Source: Hyphomicrobiaceae bacterium (lineage in GTDB: Bacteria > Pseudomonadota > Alphaproteobacteria > Rhizobiales > Ancalomicrobiaceae). From it: DNA of 64,000 nt. The position numbers were made by a program, and so were the translations under genes. The DNA lies in the NCBI GenBank assembly GCA_016793065.1, contig JAEULV010000139.1, positions 37,901 through 101,900 of the forward strand, given 5' to 3'. Below, piece by piece: positions 36,764 to 45,369 of this stretch (position 1 is the stretch's first letter; each line of letters starts with the position of its first letter). The notes beneath the pieces are model-generated. The model was given only the letters and a program-made list of their open reading frames with translations. It searched no databases and was not told the DNA's origin.

Positions 36764-36813
36764 GGCGCGGGACCGGCGGGGCGAGGCCGAGGGGCAATGC
36801 GCCGGGCGGACAT

Positions 36814-36842
36814 GAAAACGCCGCAGCCTGGGGCCGCGGCGT
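36814..36842 (-). terminator. Terminator of the first DUF465 gene
   Basis: ACGCCGC and GCGGCGT form a 7-bp stem with an 11-base loop. On the minus strand it is followed by TTTTC, which favours termination of the leftward DUF465 transcript. It may also slow the MOSC transcript. Confidence 0.5.
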
Positions 36843-36913
36843 CTTTCAGGGATGGATCGATTGGGCCGGCGGGGCCGAGCCGTGCGGGCTGGTCGCGCGC
36901 CGGCGGTCCGTCG

Positions 36914-37090
36914 TCAATGCAACGTCGCGGTCTTCAGCTTGCTGATTTCGTCCTTGAGGATCAATTTGCGCCGCTTGAGTTCGGCGACCGCCAGATTGTC
37001 AACGCTGGGATGGGCGAGCGCGTCGCGCAGTTCGCTTTCCAGGCTGCGGTGACGGCGTTCCAATTCGGCGAGATGCGATTCGATCGACAT
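36914..37090 (-). CDS. DUF465 (YdcH-like) small coiled-coil protein, copy 1
   Basis: The 58-residue protein starts MSIESHLAELERRHRSLES and continues 'AVAELKRRKLILKDEISKLK', the DUF465 pattern of a short antiparallel coiled coil. Function is unknown. A paralogue of the same family lies divergently 567 bases away. Confidence 0.88.
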   Translation of the reverse strand: MSIESHLAELERRHRSLESELRDALAHPSVDNLAVAELKRRKLILKDEISKLKTATLH

Positions 37091-37656
37091 ACGCAAGTCT
37101 CCCTGTGTGATCCGACTTGACGACAGGAGCATGACACGGGGGTTTCGGCGCGTCCATCATGAAAATTCGTGCAAGGACGAAAGAAAACTGCGTTTAAAGG
37201 CGGCAAAAGTCATTTTAAATGCCGAATTGCCGTGGCCAGCAGCTTGAAAAAGCGCGGATTTCCGGGATTGCGCCGCTGCGGCGGCCCAATTGCCCGTGTC
37301 GACAGCAACAAGAATGCCGGGACAGGATGTGGCGTGAAAATGACAATTATTTCAATGAATTAACTTGGCGTTAGCCCTGTTGTGCGACGAAGGGCGCGGC
37401 GAAATACCTACTGTATTATTGCGTAATCCGGCGCGTGCGCGGCGCGACCGGCGCAAGGCGGGAGGGGGCGCGGCTTGCCCATACCGCGACCGTCCATGGC
37501 GGGTTCATCATCTGGCAACAAAGGAGTCATTCGGACGCAAGAGGGGCATTCCTTCCCGGCGTGGGACGGGTATAATGGTATCAAATCAGCCTCGCCGGTA
37601 TGAGGCGGACGGGTTACCGTCGCCGGAATGACCAGCCAACGTTCGAATCGCGCCAC
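37091..37656. other. 566-base AT-rich divergent intergenic region between two DUF465 genes
   Basis: It holds a near-match CtrA box TTAA-CTTGGCG-TTAG (37360-37374, 7 of 8 defined bases). A consensus -10 TATAAT lies at 37571-37576, pointing toward the second DUF465 gene. A ten-codon reading frame at 37628 ([10 protein letters not shown]) ends in ATGA, overlapping the next start. Confidence 0.45.
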
Positions 37657-37863
37657 ATGACCGAGGAACAGGAACGCGAAATTCGCTCGGAGCTTGCGCG
37701 TCTGCGTCAGGAGCATCGGGATCTCGATGCCGCGATCGCCGCGCTTGACGTTTCCGGGCGGGGAGACAGGTTGACGATCCAGCGGCTGAAGAAAAAGAAG
37801 CTGCTGATCAAGGATCAGGTGCAGCGGCTCGAGGATCAGCTGGTTCCCGACATCATCGCCTGA
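37657..37863 (+). CDS. DUF465 (YdcH-like) small coiled-coil protein, copy 2
   Basis: This 68-residue protein is rich in Glu, Arg and Lys: [20 protein letters not shown], then 'AIAALDVSG' and '[21 protein letters not shown]'. It fits DUF465, with a two-helix coiled coil. The open frame runs from 37600, but conservation starts here. A TATAAT element lies 80 bases upstream. The function is unknown. It precedes purE by 200 bases on the same strand. Confidence 0.85.
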   Translation: MTEEQEREIRSELARLRQEHRDLDAAIAALDVSGRGDRLTIQRLKKKKLLIKDQVQRLEDQLVPDIIA

Positions 37864-38063
37864 AGCGCTGCCCGCAACGGGGCGACCTGCGGCGGCTCGC
37901 GGCAAAGCCGCGCCAAGCCGCGGCATCGGCATCGCGGCCGGCAAAATGGCGGCGCGGCCATTTTTCGCGGCTTTTCCAGCCAAGGCGGCCTTGCGCCCCG
38001 GCACCCCTTTCCATATGGTCCGCGCTTCTTTTTTGGGGCCATGGACGCTTGGGGAAGAGGCAC

Positions 38064-38564
38064 ATGGGGGCGATGGAACGGCCGAAGGTCGCGGTGATCA
38101 TGGGCAGCCAGTCGGACTGGGAAACGATGCGCCACGCGGTCGAGACACTCGACAAGCTGGGTATCGGCCATGACGCGCGGATCGTCTCGGCGCACCGCAC
38201 GCCGGAGCGACTCTACGATTTTGCCCGCGGCGCCCGCGCGGCCGGGTTTCACGTCATCATCGCCGGGGCCGGCGGCGCGGCGCATCTGCCGGGCATGACG
38301 GCGGCGCTGACGCCGCTGCCGGTGTTCGGTGTGCCGGTCGAATCAAAGGCGCTGAAGGGGCAGGACAGCCTGCTGTCGATCGTGCAGATGCCGGGCGGGA
38401 TTCCGGTCGGTACGGTGGCGATCGGCAAGGCCGGGGCGATCAACGCGGCGCTGCTGGCGGCGGCGGTGCTGGCGCTCAACGACCATGGCCTGGCGGCGCG
38501 GCTCGACGCGTTCCGGGCGCAGCAGACGGCCTCGGTGGCCGAGCGGCCGGTTGACGGCGCCTGA
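38064..38564 (+). CDS. purE: N5-carboxyaminoimidazole ribonucleotide mutase
   Basis: This 166-residue class-I PurE converts N5-CAIR to CAIR in purine synthesis. Motifs present are '[12 protein letters not shown]', '[14 protein letters not shown]', '[17 protein letters not shown]' and '[20 protein letters not shown]'. The ATG at 38064 has AGAGG only 3 bases away; the ATG at 38073 with GGGGGC before it is equally good. It lies 39 bases upstream of purK, as usual. Confidence 0.96.
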   Translation: MGAMERPKVAVIMGSQSDWETMRHAVETLDKLGIGHDARIVSAHRTPERLYDFARGARAAGFHVIIAGAGGAAHLPGMTAALTPLPVFGVPVESKALKGQDSLLSIVQMPGGIPVGTVAIGKAGAINAALLAAAVLALNDHGLAARLDAFRAQQTASVAERPVDGA

Positions 38565-38603
38565 ACGCCGGCGACGCGTGCATATCCTCGATCAAGGCAG
38601 ATC

Positions 38604-39749
38604 ATGACCAAAGCAACGTTTCCGCTTGCTCCCGGGGCGACCATCGGCATTCTCGGCGGCGGTCAGCTGGGCCGGATGCTGGCGCTGGCGGCGGCACCGC
38701 TCGGCTTCAAGGCGCATGTGTTCGCGCCGGAGGCGGACAGTCCGGCCTTCGACGTCTGCGCCGTCCATACGGTCGCGGCCTATGGCGACGAGGCGGCGCT
38801 GGCGGCGTTCGCCGCGTCGGTCGATGTGGTCACCTACGAATTCGAGAACGTGCCGGTGGAAACCGTGCGGTTCCTGGAGGCGCGGGTGCCGGTGCGGCCG
38901 GGCTCTAAGGCGCTCGACGTGGCGCAGGACCGACTGAAGGAAAAGCGGCTGGCGCGGGATCTCGGGGCAATGACGGCGCCGTTCGCGGCGGTCGATACCG
39001 GCGCGGACCTCGAGCGGGCGATCGGCGCCATCGGCCTGCCGGCGGTGATCAAGACGACGCGGTTCGGCTATGACGGCAAGGGCCAGGCGAAGATCGCCGG
39101 TGCCGGCGATGTCGCGGCGGCCTTCGCGGCGATGAAGGGCGCGCCGGCGATCCTCGAGGGCTTCGTGACGTTCGATCGCGAGGTGTCGGTGGTGGCGGTG
39201 CGCGGGGCGGACGGGGCGATTGCCGCCTTCGACGTGACCGAGAACGAGCATCGCCACCACATCCTGCATCGGTCTGTGGCGCCGGCGGCGATCGCCCCGG
39301 CGGTGGCGGAACAGGCGCTGGCGACCGCAGCGCGCATCGGCGCGGCGCTCGACTATGTCGGGGTGTTTGCGGTGGAGTTCTTCGTGGTGACGAGCCACGA
39401 GGGCGAGACGGTCTATGTCAACGAGATCGCGCCGCGCGTGCACAATTCCGGCCACTGGACGCTGGGCGGGGCGGCGACGTCGCAGTTCGAGCAGCATATC
39501 CGCGCCGTCGCCGGCTGGCCGCTCGGGTCGGTGGCGCGGCTGGCGCCGATGGTGGAAATGATCAACCTGATCGGCGACGATGCGCATGACTGGGCGCGGC
39601 TGGCGGCGGAGCCGGGATGCCTGCTGCAGCTCTACGGCAAGCGCGAGGCGCGGGTCGGGCGGAAGATGGGACACGTCACCCGGCTGATCCAGGCCGAGCA
39701 CCAATTTCCTGGGACGAATGCAAGGGCGGCGGTGGACAAGGCAATTTGA
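38604..39749 (+). CDS. purK: 5-(carboxyamino)imidazole ribonucleotide synthase
   Basis: The 381-residue ATP-grasp enzyme makes N5-CAIR from AIR, bicarbonate and ATP, feeding PurE. The N-terminus reads 'IGILGGGQLGRMLALAAAPL'. The ATP-grasp parts are 'PAVIKTTRFGYDGKGQ' and 'FDREVSVVAVRG', and the metal site is 'YVNEIAPRVHNSGHWT'. It forms an operon with purE. Length is normal. Confidence 0.96.
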   Translation: MTKATFPLAPGATIGILGGGQLGRMLALAAAPLGFKAHVFAPEADSPAFDVCAVHTVAAYGDEAALAAFAASVDVVTYEFENVPVETVRFLEARVPVRPGSKALDVAQDRLKEKRLARDLGAMTAPFAAVDTGADLERAIGAIGLPAVIKTTRFGYDGKGQAKIAGAGDVAAAFAAMKGAPAILEGFVTFDREVSVVAVRGADGAIAAFDVTENEHRHHILHRSVAPAAIAPAVAEQALATAARIGAALDYVGVFAVEFFVVTSHEGETVYVNEIAPRVHNSGHWTLGGAATSQFEQHIRAVAGWPLGSVARLAPMVEMINLIGDDAHDWARLAAEPGCLLQLYGKREARVGRKMGHVTRLIQAEHQFPGTNARAAVDKAI

Positions 39750-39869
39750 TTCTGTTAGCAACGCGCCACGTTCGTGCGACATGTCGACGGCGCCGGCTGG
39801 TTGTTTCCCAATCGCGCCTCTTATCCGTCAGGCAGTCCAGATTAACTCGAAACACACGGGATCAGACGC

Positions 39870-40094
39870 GTGCAGGTTCTCGTTCGCGAAAATAACGTCG
39901 ACCAGGCTCTCAAGGCCCTGAAGAAGAAGATGCAGCGTGAAGGCATCTTCCGGGAAATGAAGCTCCGCGGCCACTACGAAAAGCCGTCGGAAAAGCGCGC
40001 CCGCGAGGAAGCCGAGGCGGTTCGTCGCGCTCGCAAGCTCGCCCGCAAGCGCGCCCAGCGCGAAGGCCTGCTGCCGACCAAGGGCAAGCGCTGA
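39870..40094 (+). CDS. rpsU: 30S ribosomal protein S21
   Basis: The 74-residue basic protein begins with a GTG codon: [20 protein letters not shown], followed by '[19 protein letters not shown]'. It matches S21 along its whole length and ends in a Lys/Arg-rich tail. S21 takes part in mRNA binding during initiation on the small subunit. It is monocistronic, 120 bases after purK. Confidence 0.96.
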   Translation: MQVLVRENNVDQALKALKKKMQREGIFREMKLRGHYEKPSEKRAREEAEAVRRARKLARKRAQREGLLPTKGKR

Positions 40095-40568
40095 TATCGC
40101 CGTTGCCGGCGCTCGCCATTCCATCGGAATGGCGGCGGTCGGCCGACGATTTCGGCGGATCGCCGGGCGGACCGGACGGATCGCGGCCATGGCTCGGTCC
40201 ACCCGGCATCGGCCTTGCGGCTTTTGACGAAGCTTGTCAGATCAGCCATCATTTTGACGGATCGCTCCCGCAAGGACGCGGTCCGTTTGCGTTTGACCGA
40301 TCGGGCGATCGGCCGGATCGGGGATGACCCGAGGGGGCATCCTTCCGCCGACCGGTCGATGTGAGTGTCCGCACCGGTGTCGTCGTGCCAACAGCGTGGC
40401 GGCATCATTGGGGAGGCGGCCATGCCGGGCGGCGCGCGGCCGGGTCGGAAGCGACGAACATCCGGGGGGCAGCCCGGGCGAATCGTCGGGGTGGCGTGGG
40501 CAGACGCCGCCTGCCTCGTCCGATCACCCGACGCGCCCTATCGCTGTTGAAGAGGGATCCGTTTCGCC
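40095..40568. other. 474-base intergenic region, no gene seen
   Basis: It lies between rpsU and the TPR lipoprotein gene. The reading frames that cross it have atypical composition. I recognise no RNA gene, terminator or promoter. Confidence 0.4.
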
Positions 40569-41414
40569 ATGATCGTGACGCGCCTGTCGTTGATTGTCCG
40601 CCCTGTCGCCGTCGCCGCCGTCCTGGTGCTTGGCGTCGCGGCCTGCACGCCCAACGGCGCGACGGTCGATACCGGCCCGGTGATCGACCGGTTCACCGGA
40701 TCGGAGGCGAACATCACCTCGCTCACCGAAGTGATCCGGCTGTCGCCGTCCGACCCGCTCGCCTACAACATGCGCGGCGCGGCCTATGCCAAGGCCGGCA
40801 ATCTGACGGCGGCGCTGGGCGACTTCAACATGGCGATCCAGCTCAACCCGAACTACGCGCAGGCCTTCGCCAATCGCGGCCTGGTGCACCGGACGGCGCG
40901 GCGCTATCCGGAGGCGCTGCGCGACTACGGGCGGGCGATCGAGATCAATCCGGCCTACGATCTTGCCTATATCGGTCGCGGCAACGTCAATCGCGACATG
41001 AACAACATCCCGGCGGCGATGCAGGACTTCGCCTCGGCGATCCGGCTGGCGCCGGGCGACCCGACCGCCTATCACAATCGCGGCGTGATCTATCAGCGGC
41101 AGGGCAATCATCAATTCGCCATTCAGGACTTCACGGCGGCGATCGAGCGCAATGCGTCGGAGCCGGGGCCGTTCGTCGGGCGGGCAACCAGCTATCTGGC
41201 GACCAATTTCGCCAAGGGGGCGCTGGAGGACCTGGATCTGGCGCTGAACTACGACAACCGCAATGCCGATGCCTGGTTCAAGCGCGGGCTCGCCTGCGAG
41301 CAGCTGCAGCAGATCGACGAGGCGAAGCGCTCGTATCAGGCGTCGCTGCGGCTGGAGCCGCAGAACCAGGCGGCGCGGGATGCGCTGATCCGGCTCGGCG
41401 TGCAGCCGAACTGA
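40569..41414 (+). CDS. Tetratricopeptide-repeat lipoprotein
   Basis: The 281-residue protein has a lipoprotein signal ending in 'LVLGVAAC' (Cys26), so it is likely anchored in an envelope membrane. About six TPR units follow from residue 50 to the end, for example 'LAYNMRGAAYAKAGNLTAAL', 'AQAFANRGLVHRTARRYPEA' and 'TAYHNRGVIYQRQGNHQFAI'. It resembles NlpI-like scaffolds of envelope enzymes, but the partner is unknown. Confidence 0.87.
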   Translation: MIVTRLSLIVRPVAVAAVLVLGVAACTPNGATVDTGPVIDRFTGSEANITSLTEVIRLSPSDPLAYNMRGAAYAKAGNLTAALGDFNMAIQLNPNYAQAFANRGLVHRTARRYPEALRDYGRAIEINPAYDLAYIGRGNVNRDMNNIPAAMQDFASAIRLAPGDPTAYHNRGVIYQRQGNHQFAIQDFTAAIERNASEPGPFVGRATSYLATNFAKGALEDLDLALNYDNRNADAWFKRGLACEQLQQIDEAKRSYQASLRLEPQNQAARDALIRLGVQPN

Positions 41415-41723
41415 GACCCTCGCGGGGAGGGGGCTGCTACGTCGGCCTGATCACCGCCGGCGTATCGATGCTCACCGCAGCCGGCCTTGTCGATGCCGCT
41501 GCGACGAGCCTGCCGCCGGGGCTTGCCTCACACGGTTTCTCAACCATGGCAGCGGGTTTTCCCGCGCGATGCCGCTTGTGGCGAGCTGGTGGGAATTTCC
41601 GCAATAATCGATTTAAATGCATGACGTATTGTGTCTGACAAGAGGCGGGAACGGCTGACGATGTTCGGTCGCGCCGCTGGTGCTGGAGTTCCGGACGCGT
41701 GTTGGTCCGGAGGGGCGGGCGTC
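41415..41723. other. 309-base gap before the patatin gene
   Basis: It contains an AT-rich patch near 41595-41635 that could hold the promoter. A GTG at 41631 and an ATG at 41661 keep the downstream frame open but lack a good ribosome-binding site. Confidence 0.35.
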
Positions 41724-43490
41724 ATGGCCAGTTGGACGAGTTGGAGCGAGGAGCGTCACGTTGCGGCCCGGTTGAGCCGGTTTCGCCTGCTTGAAGGGCT
41801 TTCAGGCGAGGTGATCGCCGAGATCGCCGCCCATGCCCGCTGCTTCTGCCTGCCGGCCGGACAGGAGCTGATCCGTGCGGGACGGGACCGGCAGGCGTTA
41901 TTCTTCGTCGTCTCCGGCTCGTTCAGCGTAATGGTTCCCGATCAGCGCGGGGTGCTTGAGAGCATTGCCACGGTGGGAGCGGGGGAAACCGTCGGCGAGA
42001 TGTCGCTGATGACCGACGATCCGCCATCGGCGGCGCTCTATGCGTTGCGCGATACCGAGGTGCTGGCGCTGGACAAATGCGCCTTCGACCGGATCATCGA
42101 CCGGCATCCGATGCTGTTGCGCAATCTGTCGGTGCTGTTGGTGGAGCGGCTGCGGCGGACGACGGCGCGGGCGGCGAAGTCGCATCAGGCGCGCTCGATC
42201 GCGCTGATCGGCGGCGAGGAAGCCGGCTGCGCCAAGCGACTGGCCCATGATCTGCTGCCGGTGCTGCGCGGCATGGGGATCGCGGCGCATGTGGTCGACG
42301 ACGCGGCCGCCGATCAGCCGGCCGACTGGTTTCACTATCTCGAGGCGTCGCACGACATGGTGCTCTATGTGGCGCCGGCGGTCGGCAGCGCCTGGGCGCG
42401 GGCGTGCGAGCGGCGGGTCGACCGGGTGGTGGAGATCGCCTGCGGGCCTGGGGCGGCGATCTGGCCGGTGCCGGGCGCGCGGGCGGCCGAGCCGATGGCG
42501 GCGCTGAAGCGGCGCGACGTGGTGGTGCTGTGCGAGCATGCGGTGGCGGATCGCTGCCCGGCGCCGGTGCTGGGCGAGGGGCATGTGCGTCACCTGATCC
42601 GGCGCGGCTCGACGGCGGACCTGGAGCGCTTCGCCCGGTTTCTGGCGGGGCGGGCGATCGGCATCGTGCTGTCGGGCGGCGGCGCGCGCGGCTTTGCCCA
42701 TATCGGGGTGATGCGGGCGCTGCGCGAGCATGGCGTGGCGATCGATGCGGTCGGGGGCACCAGCATGGGGGCGCTGATCGCGGCCTGCGTGGCGATGGAG
42801 TGGCCGGAGGACGAGATCATCGCCCGGCTGCGGGCGGCGTTCGTCGCCACCAATCCACTGTCGGACATCGCGCTGCCGACGGTGGCGTTCTTCCGCGGAC
42901 GCAAGGTCGACGATCTCCTGGCCAACAATTTTGGCGACCGACGGATCGAGAGCCTGGCGATCCCCTACATGTGCATCACCTCCGACCTGACCTCCGGCGT
43001 CGACGTGGCGCATCGCTCCGGGCCGCTGGCGAAGACCGTCAGGGCCTCGATCGCGTTGCCGGGGGTGCTGCCGCCGGTGACGCTTGACGGCCATGTGCAT
43101 GTGGACGGCGCGGTGATGAACAACATTCCGGTGGAGCACATGACGCGGCTGACGCGGGGCGGGGTGATCGCCGTCGACGTCTCCGGCGATACGGCGCTGC
43201 TGCCGGATCCGGGCGGGCGGCAGGGGCCGGGCATCCTGTCGGTGCTGGTGCGAACCGGCACGGTCGGCAATGAGTGGCAGCGGCGCGAGGCGCACCGGCT
43301 GGCGGCGTGCCTGTTCGAGCCGCAGGTGGCGGATGTGGGCTTTCGCGACTGGCAGGCCTTCGACCGGGCGGTGGCGCGCGGCTACGATTGCGCCCGGCGC
43401 CGGCTCGACGCCGATATCGGGCTGTTGCGCCGGCTCGGCGTCAGCTGGTCGGACGCGGCGACGATCGACGAGGCGGCGTCTTTCGGATGA
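41724..43490 (+). CDS. Cyclic nucleotide-binding/patatin-like phospholipase (NTE family)
   Basis: The 588-residue protein has an N-terminal cNMP-binding beta-barrel (about 10-130, 'LFFVVSGSFSVMV', 'GAGETVGEMSLMTDDPPSA') and a middle domain of about 140 residues. The patatin domain (about 310-510) has the oxyanion loop 'VLSGGGARGFAH', the Ser of 'GGTSMGALIAA' and the Asp of 'HVDGAVMNN'. It resembles neuropathy-target-esterase-type lysophospholipases, with control by cAMP/cGMP or another ligand. The ATG at 41724 has GGAGGGG 8 bases before it; the open frame from 41631 was rejected. It stands alone and is convergent with motB. Confidence 0.88.
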   Translation: MASWTSWSEERHVAARLSRFRLLEGLSGEVIAEIAAHARCFCLPAGQELIRAGRDRQALFFVVSGSFSVMVPDQRGVLESIATVGAGETVGEMSLMTDDPPSAALYALRDTEVLALDKCAFDRIIDRHPMLLRNLSVLLVERLRRTTARAAKSHQARSIALIGGEEAGCAKRLAHDLLPVLRGMGIAAHVVDDAAADQPADWFHYLEASHDMVLYVAPAVGSAWARACERRVDRVVEIACGPGAAIWPVPGARAAEPMAALKRRDVVVLCEHAVADRCPAPVLGEGHVRHLIRRGSTADLERFARFLAGRAIGIVLSGGGARGFAHIGVMRALREHGVAIDAVGGTSMGALIAACVAMEWPEDEIIARLRAAFVATNPLSDIALPTVAFFRGRKVDDLLANNFGDRRIESLAIPYMCITSDLTSGVDVAHRSGPLAKTVRASIALPGVLPPVTLDGHVHVDGAVMNNIPVEHMTRLTRGGVIAVDVSGDTALLPDPGGRQGPGILSVLVRTGTVGNEWQRREAHRLAACLFEPQVADVGFRDWQAFDRAVARGYDCARRRLDADIGLLRRLGVSWSDAATIDEAASFG

Positions 43491-43527
43491 CGGGGTGGGT
43501 GACGGGCCCGTAGATCGCCGGGGGCGA

Positions 43528-44388
43528 CTATGGCTGATGCGTCGCCGGCAATGGCGGCGCTTCGGACATGAGCAGGATGGAAATCCGCCGGTTTGCCGCC
43601 AGATAGGGATCGTTGGGAAACAACGGCTCGGTATCGGCCTTGCCGACGATCGAGTCGAACTGGTCGTTGGGAACGCCGTTGGCGGCGAGAACCTTGCGGA
43701 CCGCGAGGGCGCGACCGGTCGAGAGTTCCCAGATGCCGGTATTGCCGAAGCTGGTGCGTCCGGTCGTGCTGTGGCCGGAGATCCGCAGCCGATGCGGGAG
43801 ACGGCGCAAGGTCGGGGCCATGCGCGCGAGCAGGGCTTCCGTTGCCGGATAGGGCATGGTCGAGCCCTCGGCGAACATCGAGCGGCCGTCCTGGTCGAGC
43901 AACTCGATGTGCAGGCCGTCGTCGGTCTCCTCGATCATGATCTGCTTGGAGATCTCGGCGATGTCCGGCATGTCCTGCCAGGCTTGGCGCAACGACGCGG
44001 CGGCGGAGGCAAATTGCCGGGGCTTTTCGGTTTCGGCCTTTTCGATGTTGTGGGTGTTGGCCTCCGGGCCCTGCTTGCGCTTGTTCTCATGACGCTCGTT
44101 GGAGTGGCTGGCGTCATTCTCGGAAGGCTCGACGGCGCTTTCCTTGAGGTATCGCCGGATCGGCACGCCATCGACCTCGACCATGCCGGCGCGGCGCTCG
44201 ATCGGGCGGATGCCGAAGGCGTCGCGCAGCGAGCCGGACACGACCGCGACCTTCTGCTGGTCCTGGGTCGAGAAGGAAATGATCAGCACGAAGAAGCAGC
44301 ACAGAAGCGACATCAAGTCCGAGAACGTCACCAGCCATTCCGGCGCACCGCCGCCACCACCGCCACCGCCGCCCCTGCGTCGAGCCAT
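43528..44388 (-). CDS. motB: Flagellar motor stator protein MotB (PomB-like)
   Basis: The 286-residue protein has a nine-glycine stretch near the N-terminus (residues 6-14), then one membrane helix with the ion-carrying Asp at D24 in 'WLVTFSDLMSLLCCFFVLII'. An OmpA-like peptidoglycan-binding domain follows at the C-terminus ('RISGHSTTGRTSFGN', 'ELSTGRALAVRKVLAANGV', 'NRRISILL'). The motif around D24 is closer to sodium-type PomB than to proton-type E. coli MotB. It lies 18 bases downstream of motA. Confidence 0.9.
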   Translation of the reverse strand: MARRRGGGGGGGGGAPEWLVTFSDLMSLLCCFFVLIISFSTQDQQKVAVVSGSLRDAFGIRPIERRAGMVEVDGVPIRRYLKESAVEPSENDASHSNERHENKRKQGPEANTHNIEKAETEKPRQFASAAASLRQAWQDMPDIAEISKQIMIEETDDGLHIELLDQDGRSMFAEGSTMPYPATEALLARMAPTLRRLPHRLRISGHSTTGRTSFGNTGIWELSTGRALAVRKVLAANGVPNDQFDSIVGKADTEPLFPNDPYLAANRRISILLMSEAPPLPATHQP

Positions 44389-44406
44389 CGAAGCCTCCTC
44401 GTGAAA

Positions 44407-45174
44407 TCAGGCCGCGTCGGCCAATTCGCCGCGATGCTTGGAGGGGAGGTAGGCGAGCAGCATTTCCCGGATGACGTTGGGGTTCTTGCCCTCGCGCATC
44501 ATGACGACGCCGTCGATGATGATCGAATAGGTGACCGTCTCGGATTTGGCCTTGGCGTTGAGCTTTTCAAAAATCGGCAGGGCAACGACGTTGGCGGCCA
44601 TGGCGCCGTAGAGCGTCGTCAGCAGCGCGACCGCCATGGACGGGCCGATCTTGGAGGGATCGGACATGTTCGCCAGCATCTGAACGAGGCCGACCAGCGT
44701 GCCGATCATGCCGAAGGCGGGGGCCGAATCACCGATGGCCTTGAAGACGCGGGCACCTTCCTCCAGTTCGGCGAGCCGCTGGTCCAGTTCGCGTTCAAGG
44801 AAGTCGCGGATGGCGCCGACCTCGAAGCCGTCGGCGATCATCTGGACGCCCTTGGCGAGCGTCGCGTTGGTGATCTCGACGGTTTCCAGCCCGAGCGGTC
44901 CCTGCTTGCGCATGACGTCGGCGAGCTCGCCGATCTGCTCGATCAGTTCGCGCGGTGCTATGTCCTTGTGGGTAAAGGCAACCTTGCCGCCAAGCCCGAG
45001 GGCGTGAATGACGCCCATCAACGGAAAGCGGACAAGCACGGTCGCGGCGCCACCGCCGAAGACGATGGCGATCGACGGCATGTCGTAGAACATCAGGAAG
45101 TCGCCGCCGAGCCAGATCGCCCAGCCGACGACAGCGAATGCCGCGATGATACCGATGATGGTTGCGAGATCCAT
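44407..45174 (-). CDS. motA: Flagellar motor stator protein MotA (PomA-like)
   Basis: The 255-residue protein has four membrane helices and the MotA/PomA pattern 'FYDMPSIAIVFGGGAATVLV', 'GIKV'-like cytoplasmic loops with charged residues, and 'SAPAFGMIGTLVGLVQMLANM' containing the key prolines. It forms the stator with MotB, which converts ion flow into flagellar rotation. It is short like PomA. A perfect CtrA-type box lies 72 bases upstream. Confidence 0.92.
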   Translation of the reverse strand: MDLATIIGIIAAFAVVGWAIWLGGDFLMFYDMPSIAIVFGGGAATVLVRFPLMGVIHALGLGGKVAFTHKDIAPRELIEQIGELADVMRKQGPLGLETVEITNATLAKGVQMIADGFEVGAIRDFLERELDQRLAELEEGARVFKAIGDSAPAFGMIGTLVGLVQMLANMSDPSKIGPSMAVALLTTLYGAMAANVVALPIFEKLNAKAKSETVTYSIIIDGVVMMREGKNPNVIREMLLAYLPSKHRGELADAA

Positions 45175-45245
45175 GCCGCGCGGCCCTCGTTAACACTGCT
45201 GCAAGCAATAGGTAACAGTTGTTAACGAACCCTGAGGGACCCCGG

Positions 45246-45260
45246 TTAACACCGGCTTAA
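45246..45260 (-). promoter_or_regulatory. CtrA-type box upstream of motA
   Basis: TTAA-CACCGGC-TTAA matches the TTAA-N7-TTAA consensus at all defined positions. It sits 72-86 bases before the motA start codon. Several more TTAAC motifs lie in the same 195-base gap. Confidence 0.55.
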
Positions 45261-45369
45261 TGCGGCTCCAATTCGATCATCGCCAGGCACCCGCGCCGCA
45301 TCTTTTTGTGCACGGCCGGGAAGGGACTGCGGATGCCGTCAGGGTAATGTGGGGGTCGGGTGGGGCGGC

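Noticed and set aside
41631..41723. Upstream extension of the patatin gene
   Set aside because: GTG at 41631 and ATG at 41661 lack a good ribosome-binding site. GGAGGGG before the ATG at 41724 is much better and the domain starts there.
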